Shown here piece after piece: positions 7,824 to 16,264 of a stretch of DNA of 64,000 nucleotides. The stretch lies in the NCBI RefSeq assembly GCF_015234215.1, contig NZ_JADEKP010000004.1:62001-126000 (forward strand), read 5' to 3'. The DNA is from Clostridium chrysemydis (GTDB lineage: Bacteria > Bacillota > Clostridia > Clostridiales > Clostridiaceae). A program made the position numbers and the translations under genes. The notes under the pieces were generated by a model. That model saw nothing but the letters and a program-made list of their open reading frames with translations. It did no database searches and had not been told where the DNA came from. Each line of letters opens with the position of its first letter. Within the stretch, counting starts at the first letter, position 1.

Positions 7824-8552
7824 ATGAGGGTTTTAATACTAGAAGATGAAAAAATACAAAGAGAAAATTTAGCAAAGCTTATAGAAAGATTATATATAGA
7901 TATAAAGACCTATTCGGCACAAACTATAAGAGAAGCGGAAGAAATAGCAAAAAATAGTGAAATAGATATGTTTTTTATCGATATAAACTTACCTGATGGC
8001 TCAGGGCTTGAATTTGCGAAAAGTATAAGGAAGATAGAAAAGTATGAACACGTAGGGATGGTATTTATAACAACTCAAGTTATACAGATAATAGAGGCGT
8101 TTAAAAGTACACATTGCTATGATGTTTTAATAAAACCTTTTAACGAAGATGATATTAAAAATATAATAGATACATTTCACAAAAAGATAGTAAATACTTC
8201 TTCTTCTGATAATGGAAACTTTTTGATAGTCCCAGTAGAGTCTGGGGTATCTATAAAGATATACGAAGAAGAAATAATATTTGTTGAATATTTAAACAGA
8301 AAGTCTGTTATACATACCATTAAAGGTGTTTTTGAAAGTAAGAATCTAACTTTAAGTAATATACTAAATATGTGTGTAAACGGAAATATATTAAGGTCCC
8401 ATAAATCATACCTTGTAAATGTTAAATATATAAATAAGATTGAAAAAGTATATGCTAAATTAAGTAATGTATATTTTACAAATACAGAAAAAAAAGCACA
8501 ACTTAGTAGTAATTATAAAGAGATTGTTTGTGAAAAATGGGGTATAGAGTAA
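7824..8552 (+). CDS. AgrA-like LytTR response regulator
   Basis: This 242-residue regulator has a receiver domain at about residues 1-120: acidic residues LEDE near the N terminus, the phosphoacceptor aspartate in MFFIDINLPDGSG, and the conserved lysine in LIKPF. A LytTR DNA-binding domain follows at about 140-240, with the typical RSHKSYLVNVKYINKIEK signature. It pairs with the GHKL kinase immediately downstream and lies next to agrBD, so it is the likely transcriptional output of pheromone sensing. AGAGAGGAAACGCG precedes the ATG. The gene order (regulator before kinase) differs from the staphylococcal B-D-C-A order. Confidence 0.87.
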   Translation: MRVLILEDEKIQRENLAKLIERLYIDIKTYSAQTIREAEEIAKNSEIDMFFIDINLPDGSGLEFAKSIRKIEKYEHVGMVFITTQVIQIIEAFKSTHCYDVLIKPFNEDDIKNIIDTFHKKIVNTSSSDNGNFLIVPVESGVSIKIYEEEIIFVEYLNRKSVIHTIKGVFESKNLTLSNILNMCVNGNILRSHKSYLVNVKYINKIEKVYAKLSNVYFTNTEKKAQLSSNYKEIVCEKWGIE

Positions 8553-9787
8553 TGCCTATAATAACAATACTTGAAATGCTAACTACAATTATTTTTAGGA
8601 ATATAATTGTTGGAGAAAAGAAAACTAAATATTTATTAGTATTTTTTCCTGTATCTATATTTATAATGTTTTTAAATGAGTACTTTTTAAAATATTATAA
8701 TAATATGGGAATAATAATCATAATGAGTTTAATTTCATTTATACTTTATAAATTAACTAAAGATGATTTGATTAAAGTTGTTATAGATGTAGTATTATCT
8801 ACTACAGTTATGCTTTTAGGTGAATTAATAGGGTATGCATCTGGAGCTCTTTTAGAATTTAACAACCAGTGGATAATTCTAGTTTTAGCTATGATTATGT
8901 GGATAGTTTTTGGATATATGTTATATAAAATAGATATTTCTAATAAATTAGAATCTATATTTAAAATGCAAAACAGTAAAGTTGTAGTAAATATATTAAT
9001 AAACAGTATATTAGTATTTTTATTATTTAAATCATTAAATGATAAAGGATTGCTTGGAAGTAGACTAGTTGTTGAAATGACAATTTATATAATAATATTT
9101 ATAGGACTTACCGTTAATCTTTTTATAACTATTACAGGAGAATTAAAAGAAAAGAATAGATTACAGATGGAAAACGACTTTAAGCCGATATTTGATGAAT
9201 ATATTTTAAAACTTAGAGCAAATGAACACGAATATAAAAATCACCTTAATACAATTTATTCAATAATAAATATATCTGAGGAAAAAGATATAAAAGAAAA
9301 TATAAACAATTATATCGGAAACATAAAAGATAATAATCATTTAAACAATCTATTATATATTGATAATACTATTTTAAAAGCTGTTTTATATAGTAAAATG
9401 TCTGCTGCAGAGGAACAAGGAATAGAAATAAAATACGATGTAACAGATAATTTAAACGACATAAAGCTAGATCAAATGGATTTAGTTGTTCTTTTAAGCA
9501 ATTTATTAAATAATGCTATAGAGGCTGTCGAAGGTATAAAAGATCCTTGGATTTATGTAAATATAGAAAGTTCTGATTTTAAAGGGATCAAAAAGCATCA
9601 TATAAGCGTTAGCAATAAAGTAGTAGATAAAATAGAAGCTTTAAGTGCTATAAATAAGGGAATAACAACTAAGGGCGCTAATCGTGGCTACGGATTATAT
9701 AATATTAAAAAGATAGTAAATAAATCAAAAGGAGATATTCTTATAGAGGCTCTGGAGGATTACATAAAAATTGAAGTATTTATTTAA
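8552..9787 (+). CDS. AgrC-like GHKL sensor histidine kinase
   Basis: The 411-residue protein has about six N-terminal membrane helices (to about residue 200), typical of the AgrC pheromone receptor. A dimerisation helix carries the H-box EHEYKNHLNTI. The HATPase_c domain shows the N-box LLNNAIEAV and the G-box RGYGLYNI of the GHKL/HPK10 class. I place the start at the ATG at 8552, which overlaps the stop codon of the regulator (TAATG), with GGGG upstream; the in-frame ATG at 8537 has no ribosome site. Overlap implies coupled translation. The likely ligand is the AgrD-derived peptide encoded 1 kb upstream; this is inferred from proximity. Confidence 0.87.
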   Translation: MPIITILEMLTTIIFRNIIVGEKKTKYLLVFFPVSIFIMFLNEYFLKYYNNMGIIIIMSLISFILYKLTKDDLIKVVIDVVLSTTVMLLGELIGYASGALLEFNNQWIILVLAMIMWIVFGYMLYKIDISNKLESIFKMQNSKVVVNILINSILVFLLFKSLNDKGLLGSRLVVEMTIYIIIFIGLTVNLFITITGELKEKNRLQMENDFKPIFDEYILKLRANEHEYKNHLNTIYSIINISEEKDIKENINNYIGNIKDNNHLNNLLYIDNTILKAVLYSKMSAAEEQGIEIKYDVTDNLNDIKLDQMDLVVLLSNLLNNAIEAVEGIKDPWIYVNIESSDFKGIKKHHISVSNKVVDKIEALSAINKGITTKGANRGYGLYNIKKIVNKSKGDILIEALEDYIKIEVFI

Positions 9788-9817
9788 AGAGTAAGATATA
9801 AAAATCTTACTCTTTTT
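9786..9817 (+). terminator. Intrinsic terminator after the kinase gene
   Basis: AAAGAGTAAGAT and ATCTTACTCTTT pair around a short A-rich loop with a T run. Confidence 0.85.
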
Positions 9818-9980
9818 AAATTTATGGGAGAACATAAGGTTGACTTTTTTTGTATATAATATGAATAAAGTTACGAAATTATGTATGAAATTATTTTAAA
9901 AGTAAATATATGAGTGATTTTGATATTTTGAACTGATAAATAAAATTTCTTTGTCATAACGTGTAAAATAGGTTATGTAA

Positions 9981-10315
9981 AATAAATCAAATACATATAA
10001 GATATTGATTTATTCCGTGTTTTATGGGGGTTAAAGGGATTTAAAGTCTATTGTGTTTAAATAGCTAGAAAGGGTTGATATTGCATATTATGCTGTGGGG
10101 GCATAAAAAGTAGAGTGGGGACTTTACTTGTATCACTAGCTATGGACATAAAAAAGAATATATTAGGGTTACGTGGGGTTTAGGAGAGGTTTTTTTCATA
10201 AATTAGGTTAAGTCATCAAACAGAGAAAAGAGCTTAATTGAGGGGGAGTTTTTATAAATATTGTCTTAATTTCTTATAAGGGGTAAACTTAAATAAAGAA
10301 AATTATTTAAGGAGG
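9981..10315 (+). ncRNA. Candidate structured RNA / long 5' leader of the 100-aa protein gene
   Basis: The 533-base gap between the agr kinase and the next gene contains a G-rich segment unlike its AT-rich surroundings. It holds nested complementary segments. One is a 10-bp hairpin AATAAATCAA (9981-9990) with TTGATTTATT (10005-10014). Another is TTTTATG (10020-10026) with CATAAAA (10147-10153). Enclosed by that pair is ATAGCTAG (10061-10068) with CTAGCTAT (10136-10143). Inside this lies AAGTAGAGT with ACTTTACTT (10108-10129) capped by GGGG. A further 9-bp hairpin (10288-10311) abuts the GGAGG ribosome site. It matches no riboswitch class I recognise. Whether it is a cis-regulator or an independent RNA is unknown; bases 9818-9980 show nothing else. 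Confidence 0.4.
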
Positions 10316-10320
10316 AAATT

Positions 10321-10623
10321 ATGGCAAAGAAAACAAGCAAAAACAATGATTTATTGTTTAGTGCAAGAGATAAAACTAACCCTAAAATATATTCTTTAAT
10401 TCTTGATTTAGTTAATAACGGTATGGAAGTAGAGGCTAGAGAAGTTTTAAAGATAGATTATTTATTAGAATATACAAGTAGATGTATAAAACAAAGAGAT
10501 TTAAATGAGGCTAAAGAATCGTTAGATAGTGCTATAACTAGAATAAACGGATTAAAAGTAAATGGTGTAGATACATCATACTTAGAGTACCTATATAATG
10601 GTATTTTAAAGAAGTTAAAATAG
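10321..10623 (+). CDS. Unknown 100-residue helical protein
   Basis: An AAGGAGG ribosome site just before the ATG leaves no doubt about translation. The product is charged and predicted mostly helical, with no signal peptide, membrane helix or metal motif. The second half (residues 40-95) looks like a helical repeat of TPR type (EAREVL..DYLLEYTSRCIKQRDLNEAKESLDSA), but is too short to assign. It has an unusually long, potentially structured leader, and a terminator separates it from gapN. I do not recognise the family. Confidence 0.6.
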   Translation: MAKKTSKNNDLLFSARDKTNPKIYSLILDLVNNGMEVEAREVLKIDYLLEYTSRCIKQRDLNEAKESLDSAITRINGLKVNGVDTSYLEYLYNGILKKLK

Positions 10624-10665
10624 GGGAATAACTACATACTAAAAAAATCAATACATAGATTAAAG

Positions 10666-10704
10666 GTTAAAGTTTTTTATTTTTAAAAACTTTAACTTTT
10701 TTTT
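10666..10704 (+). terminator. Intrinsic terminator
   Basis: GTTAAAGTTTTT pairs with AAAAACTTTAAC across an AT loop and is followed by eight T. Confidence 0.75.
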
Positions 10705-10724
10705 ATTTATTTTTAATAATAATA

Positions 10725-10733
10725 TGTTATAAT
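10725..10733 (+). promoter_or_regulatory. Extended -10 promoter element upstream of gapN
   Basis: TG-T-TATAAT at 10725-10733 is a consensus extended -10; no convincing -35 is visible. It would start transcription about 85 bases before the gapN start codon. Confidence 0.4.
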
Positions 10734-10823
10734 TAATAAAAATTATTAGTTAATTAGAATTATAAAAGATGACGGTTATAAATATTAGTTAAATATCAAA
10801 TAATATAAAAAAGGAGTGAGTAT

Positions 10824-12284
10824 ATGTTTAATAGAGAAGAAGATAATAGAATGTATTTTGGTAATTTAATAAACGGTAAGTGGGAGAATGGTTCAAATGA
10901 AAAAAGAATAGAAATAAAATCTCCAGTTGATGATAGATCAGTAGGGTTTATTCAAGCTATGTCAAAAGAAGAGGTCGATAAGGTAATAGATATAGCAGTT
11001 GATGCACAAGTTAAGTGGAGAGAGATGCCAACAAATCAAAAGTCAAGAATACTTCATAACGTAGCAGATCTTCTAGAAGAGAGAATAGAAGAAATTGCAG
11101 AAGTTCTTATGGTTGAAATAGCAAAAGATAAAAAGAGCTCAATGTCAGAAGTAAAAAGAACAGCAGACTTTATAAGATTTACAGCAGATACAGCAGAAAA
11201 TATAAAAGGAGAATCACTTCCAGGAGATTCTTTCCCAGGATTTAAAAATGATAAAATATCAATAGTAACTAGGGAACCTTTAGGAGTAGTTTTAGCTATA
11301 TCACCATTTAACTACCCAGTAAATTTAGCAGCTTCAAAAATAGCACCAGCTCTTATGGCAGGAAACACAGTAGTATTTAAGCCTGCTACTCAAGGGAGTA
11401 TTTCAGGGCTTTATCTTGCAAAAGCATTTGATGAAGCTGGAGTTCCAAGTGGAGTTTTAAATACTATTACAGGAAGAGGTAGCGAAATTGGAGATTACGT
11501 AGTAACTCATCCTAAAATAGATTTTGTTAACTTTACTGGAAGTAGTGAAGTCGGTAAGAGAATTTCTAAAATAACAGAAATGAAACCACTTTTAATGGAA
11601 CTTGGAGGAAAGGACGCAGCTATAGTTTTAGAAGATGCAGATTTAGATTTAGCAGTTAAAAATATAGTAAGCGGTGCATTTTCTTATTCAGGCCAAAGAT
11701 GTACAGCAGTTAAGAGAGTTTTAGTTTTAGAAAGTATTGCAGATGAATTAGTATCAAAGGTTAAAAAAGAAATGGAAGCTTTAACTGTTGGTAATCCTTT
11801 AAAAGAACAATGCACAATAGTTCCTTTAATAGATAAGAAGTCAGCTGATTTTGTAGAAGGTTTAATAGATGAAGCTAAAGAAAAGGGAGCAACTCTTTTA
11901 CTTGGTGGAAATAGAACAGGTAATTTAATTTACCCAACTCTATTTGATAATATTACCACAGATATGAGACTTGCATGGGAAGAGCCTTTTGGGCCTGTAC
12001 TTCCTATTATAAGAATTAAAGATATAGAAGAAGGAATAAAAATTGCAAACGAATCAGAATATGGTCTTCAATCTTCTGTATTTACAAAAGACATAAATAA
12101 AGCATTTTATGTTGCAAACAAACTTCAAGTAGGTACTGTTCAAGTAAATAATAAAACTGAAAGAGGACCAGACCATTTTCCATTCTTAGGAGTTAAATCA
12201 TCAGGTATGGGAACACAAGGAATAAGATATTCAATTGAGTCTATGTCTAGACCTAAGGTAACAGTTATAAATTTAGAAATGTAA
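10824..12284 (+). CDS. gapN: NADP-dependent non-phosphorylating glyceraldehyde-3-phosphate dehydrogenase
   Basis: GapN oxidises glyceraldehyde 3-phosphate directly to 3-phosphoglycerate with NADP+, bypassing one ATP-forming step and supplying NADPH. The 486-residue aldehyde-dehydrogenase protein shows ISPFNYPVNLAASKIAPAL, FTGSSEVGK (cofactor site), MELGGKDAAIVLEDADL with the general-base glutamate, and YSGQRCTAVKRV with the catalytic cysteine (about residue 290). The C-terminal KTERGPDHFPFLGVK segment is characteristic of GapN rather than other aldehyde dehydrogenases. AAGGAGTGAG precedes the ATG. It is monocistronic, ending at a bidirectional terminator shared with the convergent hydrolase gene. 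Confidence 0.93.
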   Translation: MFNREEDNRMYFGNLINGKWENGSNEKRIEIKSPVDDRSVGFIQAMSKEEVDKVIDIAVDAQVKWREMPTNQKSRILHNVADLLEERIEEIAEVLMVEIAKDKKSSMSEVKRTADFIRFTADTAENIKGESLPGDSFPGFKNDKISIVTREPLGVVLAISPFNYPVNLAASKIAPALMAGNTVVFKPATQGSISGLYLAKAFDEAGVPSGVLNTITGRGSEIGDYVVTHPKIDFVNFTGSSEVGKRISKITEMKPLLMELGGKDAAIVLEDADLDLAVKNIVSGAFSYSGQRCTAVKRVLVLESIADELVSKVKKEMEALTVGNPLKEQCTIVPLIDKKSADFVEGLIDEAKEKGATLLLGGNRTGNLIYPTLFDNITTDMRLAWEEPFGPVLPIIRIKDIEEGIKIANESEYGLQSSVFTKDINKAFYVANKLQVGTVQVNNKTERGPDHFPFLGVKSSGMGTQGIRYSIESMSRPKVTVINLEM

Positions 12285-12289
12285 AATAA

Positions 12290-12340
12290 AAATGGTGCTT
12301 TGAATTTTAGATAAATCTAAAATTTAAGCACCATTTATTT
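12290..12340. terminator. Bidirectional terminator between gapN and the SleB-like gene
   Basis: AAATGGTGCTT.GAATTTTAGA pairs with TCTAAAATTTAAGCACCATTT around TAAA; A and T runs flank both sides. Confidence 0.85.
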
Positions 12341-12350
12341 AGGTGAATTT

Positions 12351-12965
12351 TTATTGTTTAAAGAAAGTATGATTACCAATTTTTTTGGAATCTTTCTTAG
12401 ACGTTTCTTTCATCCAAGTGCAAGTTGCAATAGATGGGTTATAGAAGAAAAGAGCATCGTTTGTTGGATCTTTTCCTCTAATAGCTTCGTAAACTGCATC
12501 ATAACAAGACTGGTCAGGTTTAGCCACCAACTTACCATTAATTACGCAAGAAAACGCGTTTTTTTGGAAAACAACTTTTTCTATAGTATCTGGGAATTTA
12601 GGGTTTGTAACTCTATTTAGTACGACTGATGCAACAGCTACTTTTCCAGTAAAAGGTTCTCCTCTACTTTCGCAATATACTAATTTAGCTAAAAGGTCTA
12701 TATCAGCTCTAGTAATCTCAAGGGAAGCACCATTGTGATTAAAAACCTCTATATCCTCTTTAGAATTTTTTTCGATTTTTTTTGAAGATGTTGTAGTTAC
12801 GTCAGTACTTTTTGCATCTCCTATAATTTTTTCGTTTTTAATATTTAACTTTTCGTTTGTAATGCTTGAAAAGCTGAAATGAGGTGCTACAAAAGATATA
12901 GCTTCAGCTGTAATACAAGACGATACAACTAGATAAGTTAATAAAAGACTGAAAAATTTTTTCAT
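12351..12965 (-). CDS. SleB/CwlJ-type cell-wall hydrolase (Hydrolase_2), exported
   Basis: The 204-residue product begins with a signal sequence or N-terminal anchor (MKKFFSLLLTYLVVSSCITA), followed by a low-complexity linker to about residue 85. A C-terminal domain then carries LVYCESRGEPFTGKVAVASVVLNRV, the signature of SleB/CwlJ-type lytic enzymes with the catalytic glutamate in YCESRGE, and ends with DALFFYNP...W. Such enzymes cleave peptidoglycan, in sporeformers often the spore cortex during germination, but vegetative paralogues are common. The AGAGGAGG ribosome site fits the ATG at 12965. It may share a transcript with the gene upstream at 13031-14017. Confidence 0.85.
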   Translation of the reverse strand: MKKFFSLLLTYLVVSSCITAEAISFVAPHFSFSSITNEKLNIKNEKIIGDAKSTDVTTTSSKKIEKNSKEDIEVFNHNGASLEITRADIDLLAKLVYCESRGEPFTGKVAVASVVLNRVTNPKFPDTIEKVVFQKNAFSCVINGKLVAKPDQSCYDAVYEAIRGKDPTNDALFFYNPSIATCTWMKETSKKDSKKIGNHTFFKQ

Positions 12966-13030
12966 AAAAAACCTCCTCTTTAATAACCCAGTCCAGTTGA
13001 TAGTCTTGCCATATTTATTTAAACTTATAC

Positions 13031-14017
13031 TTAACTATTTTTATATTTATCTAAATCTTTTAAAAATTTATCATAAAGCTTAGAAAAATCATCATATTTT
13101 GAACATGCATTTATGGAAGAATCTAATGATGAGGATATAGATCCTTTAAGTTCAGTTATATAAAGTCCATAGATATCTATTAGATTTTCTATAGATTTTT
13201 GAAGATATAATGCATCTTCTGGAACACTTAAACAAAAATACTCATCTTTTATTTTATTTAAAGTATTTTTTTTGTTTTCTATATCAGTAGTAAGAGTATC
13301 TAAAGACCTGTTGTTTTTGTATATATCTTCTATAGCTGGTTTTAAGTCTTCATTTATTTTGTTGAAATTAGTTATAATACTAGTTAAAGATGTGATGAAG
13401 TTTCTTTTAGTATCATTATTAATTTGTGTTAAGTTATTCATTTCAAGTAAAGTTTCAAAATATATCTTAGTAAACTTAAAAAAGCTTTCTGAATCCTTTG
13501 AAATTAAATTCTTAACTCCAAGTTTAGTTATGTTTTCTACTTCTTTATAAAAAGAATCAAGATTTTTATTATACTCATTAATTTTATCTTCTAATCTAGA
13601 ACTTTTAGGGTTTGTATATAATTCTAATGAAATTTTAAAAAGATTAATGTTTGTATCTAGTGCTTTTAATATTGCTTTTTGTGTAGTGTCTAATGAAGTT
13701 AAATCTAGTGTATTTAGTTCATTTTTAATTCTTTCAAGTTCGACTAAATTAGAAGAAAGAACTTGTTTTGAGATTTCTGGATTTATACTATTATCATTTA
13801 TAGCTAATTTTAAATTATCATTAGCTAAGTTTATTTCATTTGCTAATGTATTTAGTTTTTTTAAATTTCTATTTGTAGGACTAAAACTTGTAAAAATTAA
13901 TAATACTATAGGTAATAGTATAGCGACACATAATATAGTAGCGAGCTTTTTATTTTTTGATAGAAAGCTTTTTATGATATTTTTAAGTTCTAAAAACTTT
14001 TTAGATATTTTCTCCAA
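13031..14017 (-). CDS. Membrane-anchored helical protein of unknown function
   Basis: The 328-residue protein starts at a TTG with GGGGTGG seven bases upstream. It has a short basic cytoplasmic N terminus, one membrane helix (about residues 25-45, LATILCVAILLPIVLLIFTS), and a long external region rich in Asn, Leu and Lys that is predicted helical or coiled-coil throughout. No catalytic motif is visible. It lies just upstream of the SleB-like hydrolase on the same strand and divergent from cdaA. A cell-envelope role is plausible from location only. Confidence 0.55.
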   Translation of the reverse strand: MEKISKKFLELKNIIKSFLSKNKKLATILCVAILLPIVLLIFTSFSPTNRNLKKLNTLANEINLANDNLKLAINDNSINPEISKQVLSSNLVELERIKNELNTLDLTSLDTTQKAILKALDTNINLFKISLELYTNPKSSRLEDKINEYNKNLDSFYKEVENITKLGVKNLISKDSESFFKFTKIYFETLLEMNNLTQINNDTKRNFITSLTSIITNFNKINEDLKPAIEDIYKNNRSLDTLTTDIENKKNTLNKIKDEYFCLSVPEDALYLQKSIENLIDIYGLYITELKGSISSSLDSSINACSKYDDFSKLYDKFLKDLDKYKNS

Positions 14018-14144
14018 AGTTTACCACCCCTTTTCATAATCTAACAAACGTAACTTTGTAAATTATATTCATGAAAGTAAAAGAATATTATAAAAAGCCA
14101 CAAAAAAGTAATTCTATATATGTGTAAGGTAAGCTTTTTTGTTG

Positions 14145-14150
14145 TATAAT
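14145..14150 (+). promoter_or_regulatory. -10 element upstream of cdaA
   Basis: A consensus TATAAT 25 bases before the cdaA start codon; the -35 region is weak, so the assignment is tentative. Confidence 0.35.
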
Positions 14151-14174
14151 TTAAATGGAGAAGAGGTGAAACTA

Positions 14175-15032
14175 ATGCAGGAATTTTTCTTAGGAACTTT
14201 AAATTCAGTAAAAAATATATCAATTTGGTCTGTATTAGATATTTTAGTTGTTGCTTATATTTTCTATAAAGGTTATATACTAATAAAAGAAACTAGAGCA
14301 GAACAACTTCTAAAAGGAATTTTATTTATAGTTATACTTATACCGATAAGTTACATATTACATCTTAATATGCTTAATTTTATTTTAAATAAAACATTAA
14401 CTATAGGTGTACTTTCTGTTGTGATTATATTTCAGCCTGAAATTAGGCGTGCACTTGAACATTTAGGAAGAAGTGCATTTGATGATATGCACACAGCAGG
14501 AATGACTAAAGAATATAGAGATAAATTAGTAGATGAGATAGTTACAGCAACAGAAGATTTAGCAGAAACTAAAACTGGTGCTTTGATAGTTATAGAACAA
14601 GGAACAGGTCTTGGAGAAATATTAGGGTCTGGAACGATTTTAGATGCTGAAGTTAGTTCAGCACTTCTTGAAAATATATTTGTTGTAAATACTCCACTTC
14701 ACGATGGAGCTACAATAATAAGAGGAGATAGGATATATGCTTCTGGCTGTGTACTTCCTCTTACAAACAATAACGCTATAAACAAAAAATTAGGAACTAG
14801 ACATAGAGCTGGTATAGGTCTTTCAGAAAACTCAGATGCTTTAGTTATAATAGTATCAGAAGAAACAGGAACTATATCGTTAGCTATGAATGGAAGGCTT
14901 ACTAGAAATTATAACGGTGACAAATTAAAAACTACTTTAGTAAGTATAATGAATAGTAGAAGTGAAAAAAGAAGTAAAAATGCTAGTGAGAAGGTGAAGA
15001 CATGGATAAGGGGAATAAAAAGGAAAAAATAA
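14175..15032 (+). CDS. cdaA: Diadenylate cyclase CdaA (c-di-AMP synthase)
   Basis: CdaA makes cyclic di-AMP from two ATP and controls potassium and turgor homeostasis in Firmicutes. The 285-residue product has three N-terminal membrane helices (about residues 15-95) and a DAC domain with the catalytic motifs PLHDGATIIRGDRI (DGA) and GTRHRAGIGLSE (RHR). I place the start at ATG 14175, preceded by AGAAGAGGTGAAA; an upstream in-frame TTG at 14139 lies at the promoter. The next gene, cdaR, overlaps its end by 31 bases, the same gene pair as in Bacillus and Listeria. Confidence 0.94.
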   Translation: MQEFFLGTLNSVKNISIWSVLDILVVAYIFYKGYILIKETRAEQLLKGILFIVILIPISYILHLNMLNFILNKTLTIGVLSVVIIFQPEIRRALEHLGRSAFDDMHTAGMTKEYRDKLVDEIVTATEDLAETKTGALIVIEQGTGLGEILGSGTILDAEVSSALLENIFVVNTPLHDGATIIRGDRIYASGCVLPLTNNNAINKKLGTRHRAGIGLSENSDALVIIVSEETGTISLAMNGRLTRNYNGDKLKTTLVSIMNSRSEKRSKNASEKVKTWIRGIKRKK

Positions 15033-16255
15033 TTATTAAACTTATATGCCTTTTATTATCATTTGGTCTTTGGATATATGTAACTAACGTTGAAAACCCA
15101 ATTCAAACATATACCTTAAAAAATGTTCCAGTAAAGCTTACAAACACAGAACATTTAAAGGATTATGATTTAGCTATAGCTCCGAATCAAAACTTTACAG
15201 TAGATTTAAAACTAGAAGGTGATGCAAATCAACTTTATTCAGTTAATAAAGATCAATTTAATTTAGTTGCAGATTTAGGAGAGTATGCACTAAAAAAGGG
15301 TGAAAACAATGTTCCTATAGAAATAAAGGATATGCCAAGTAACATAAATGTTAAAAGTGATAAAACGCAAAGTATAAAAATTATTTTAGAATCGTACGAA
15401 ACTAAAAAATTTAAAGTAACATCGAATGTAAATGTTAATTTTGCAAATGGTGTTTACAAAGATTCAGTAACTCCAACAGAACAAACAGTTACTGTTTCAG
15501 GTCCAGAATCTGCTGTAAACAGCGTAAGTGCTGTAAGTATGATTGGAGAAGTAAATGAAGTAAATGAAAATATTACTAAAAACTTTGGCTTGCAGCCTTT
15601 AAACGAAGATGGAAATCTAGTTAAAGGGGTAAGCCTAAGTGATACTCAGGGAACTTTAAATATAAAGGTTAGTAAGGGGAAAGTTGTAAATATTGACCCA
15701 GATTACACAGGGCACTTACAGGATGGATACTCTTTAAGTAAAAGCGAACTTTCAAAAAGTACAGTTCAAGTATTTGGAGAAAATAAAGATTTAGAGGCTA
15801 TATCATCAATAAAAACAGAGAAAATAGATTTAAGTAATATTACTTCAGATGTAAGTAAAAAAGTTAATCTTGTAATTCCTCCAAACGTTAAGGTAAGTCA
15901 AAATACAGTAAATATTAATTTAGGTGTAACTAAAGAAGAACCTAAAACAAAAGAATTAAATGTTTCTGTAAATTACACAGGTCTTGGTGAAGGATTAACA
16001 TTAACAAATCAAGGAACTACTACAAAAGTAGTAATACAAGGCTTAGATAGCTACATAAATACTGTAGGTGAAAAAGACCTTACTGCAACTGTAGATTTAA
16101 GTAGTTACAAGGATTCAGGGACATTTGATGTAGAACCTATAGTGAAATTAGTCACAGAAAATAAAAATATAACTATAAAAACTGTGGATAAAGTAAGTTT
16201 CACTGTGAATAAACCTGATAAGGAAAAAGAAGTATCAAGTGAACCTAAAAGATAG
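15002..16255 (+). CDS. cdaR: CdaR (YbbR-domain regulator of CdaA)
   Basis: The 417-residue protein has one N-terminal membrane helix (IIIKLICLLLSFGLWIYVTN) followed by four tandem YbbR domains in an extracytoplasmic region, each about 80-90 residues, recognisable by repeated V.V.G.....V and 'l..i.s......idls..t' patterns. CdaR binds CdaA and modulates its activity. The AAGGTGAAGAC ribosome site lies inside cdaA, and the genes overlap by 31 bases, implying coupled translation. In Bacillus glmM follows directly; here glmM is 7.4 kb away. Confidence 0.9.
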   Translation: MDKGNKKEKIIIKLICLLLSFGLWIYVTNVENPIQTYTLKNVPVKLTNTEHLKDYDLAIAPNQNFTVDLKLEGDANQLYSVNKDQFNLVADLGEYALKKGENNVPIEIKDMPSNINVKSDKTQSIKIILESYETKKFKVTSNVNVNFANGVYKDSVTPTEQTVTVSGPESAVNSVSAVSMIGEVNEVNENITKNFGLQPLNEDGNLVKGVSLSDTQGTLNIKVSKGKVVNIDPDYTGHLQDGYSLSKSELSKSTVQVFGENKDLEAISSIKTEKIDLSNITSDVSKKVNLVIPPNVKVSQNTVNINLGVTKEEPKTKELNVSVNYTGLGEGLTLTNQGTTTKVVIQGLDSYINTVGEKDLTATVDLSSYKDSGTFDVEPIVKLVTENKNITIKTVDKVSFTVNKPDKEKEVSSEPKR

Positions 16256-16264
16256 GAGAATTTT

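Noticed and set aside
9840-9860. TTGACT and TATAAT after the agr kinase terminator as a promoter
   Set aside because: The spacing is only nine bases, too short for a sigma-A promoter; a different promoter for the long leader was not found.
10154-10290. Known riboswitch class in the second half of the leader at 10,154-10,290
   Set aside because: G-rich blocks were compared by eye with c-di-GMP, lysine, purine, ykkC-type and c-di-AMP consensus sequences and none fit.
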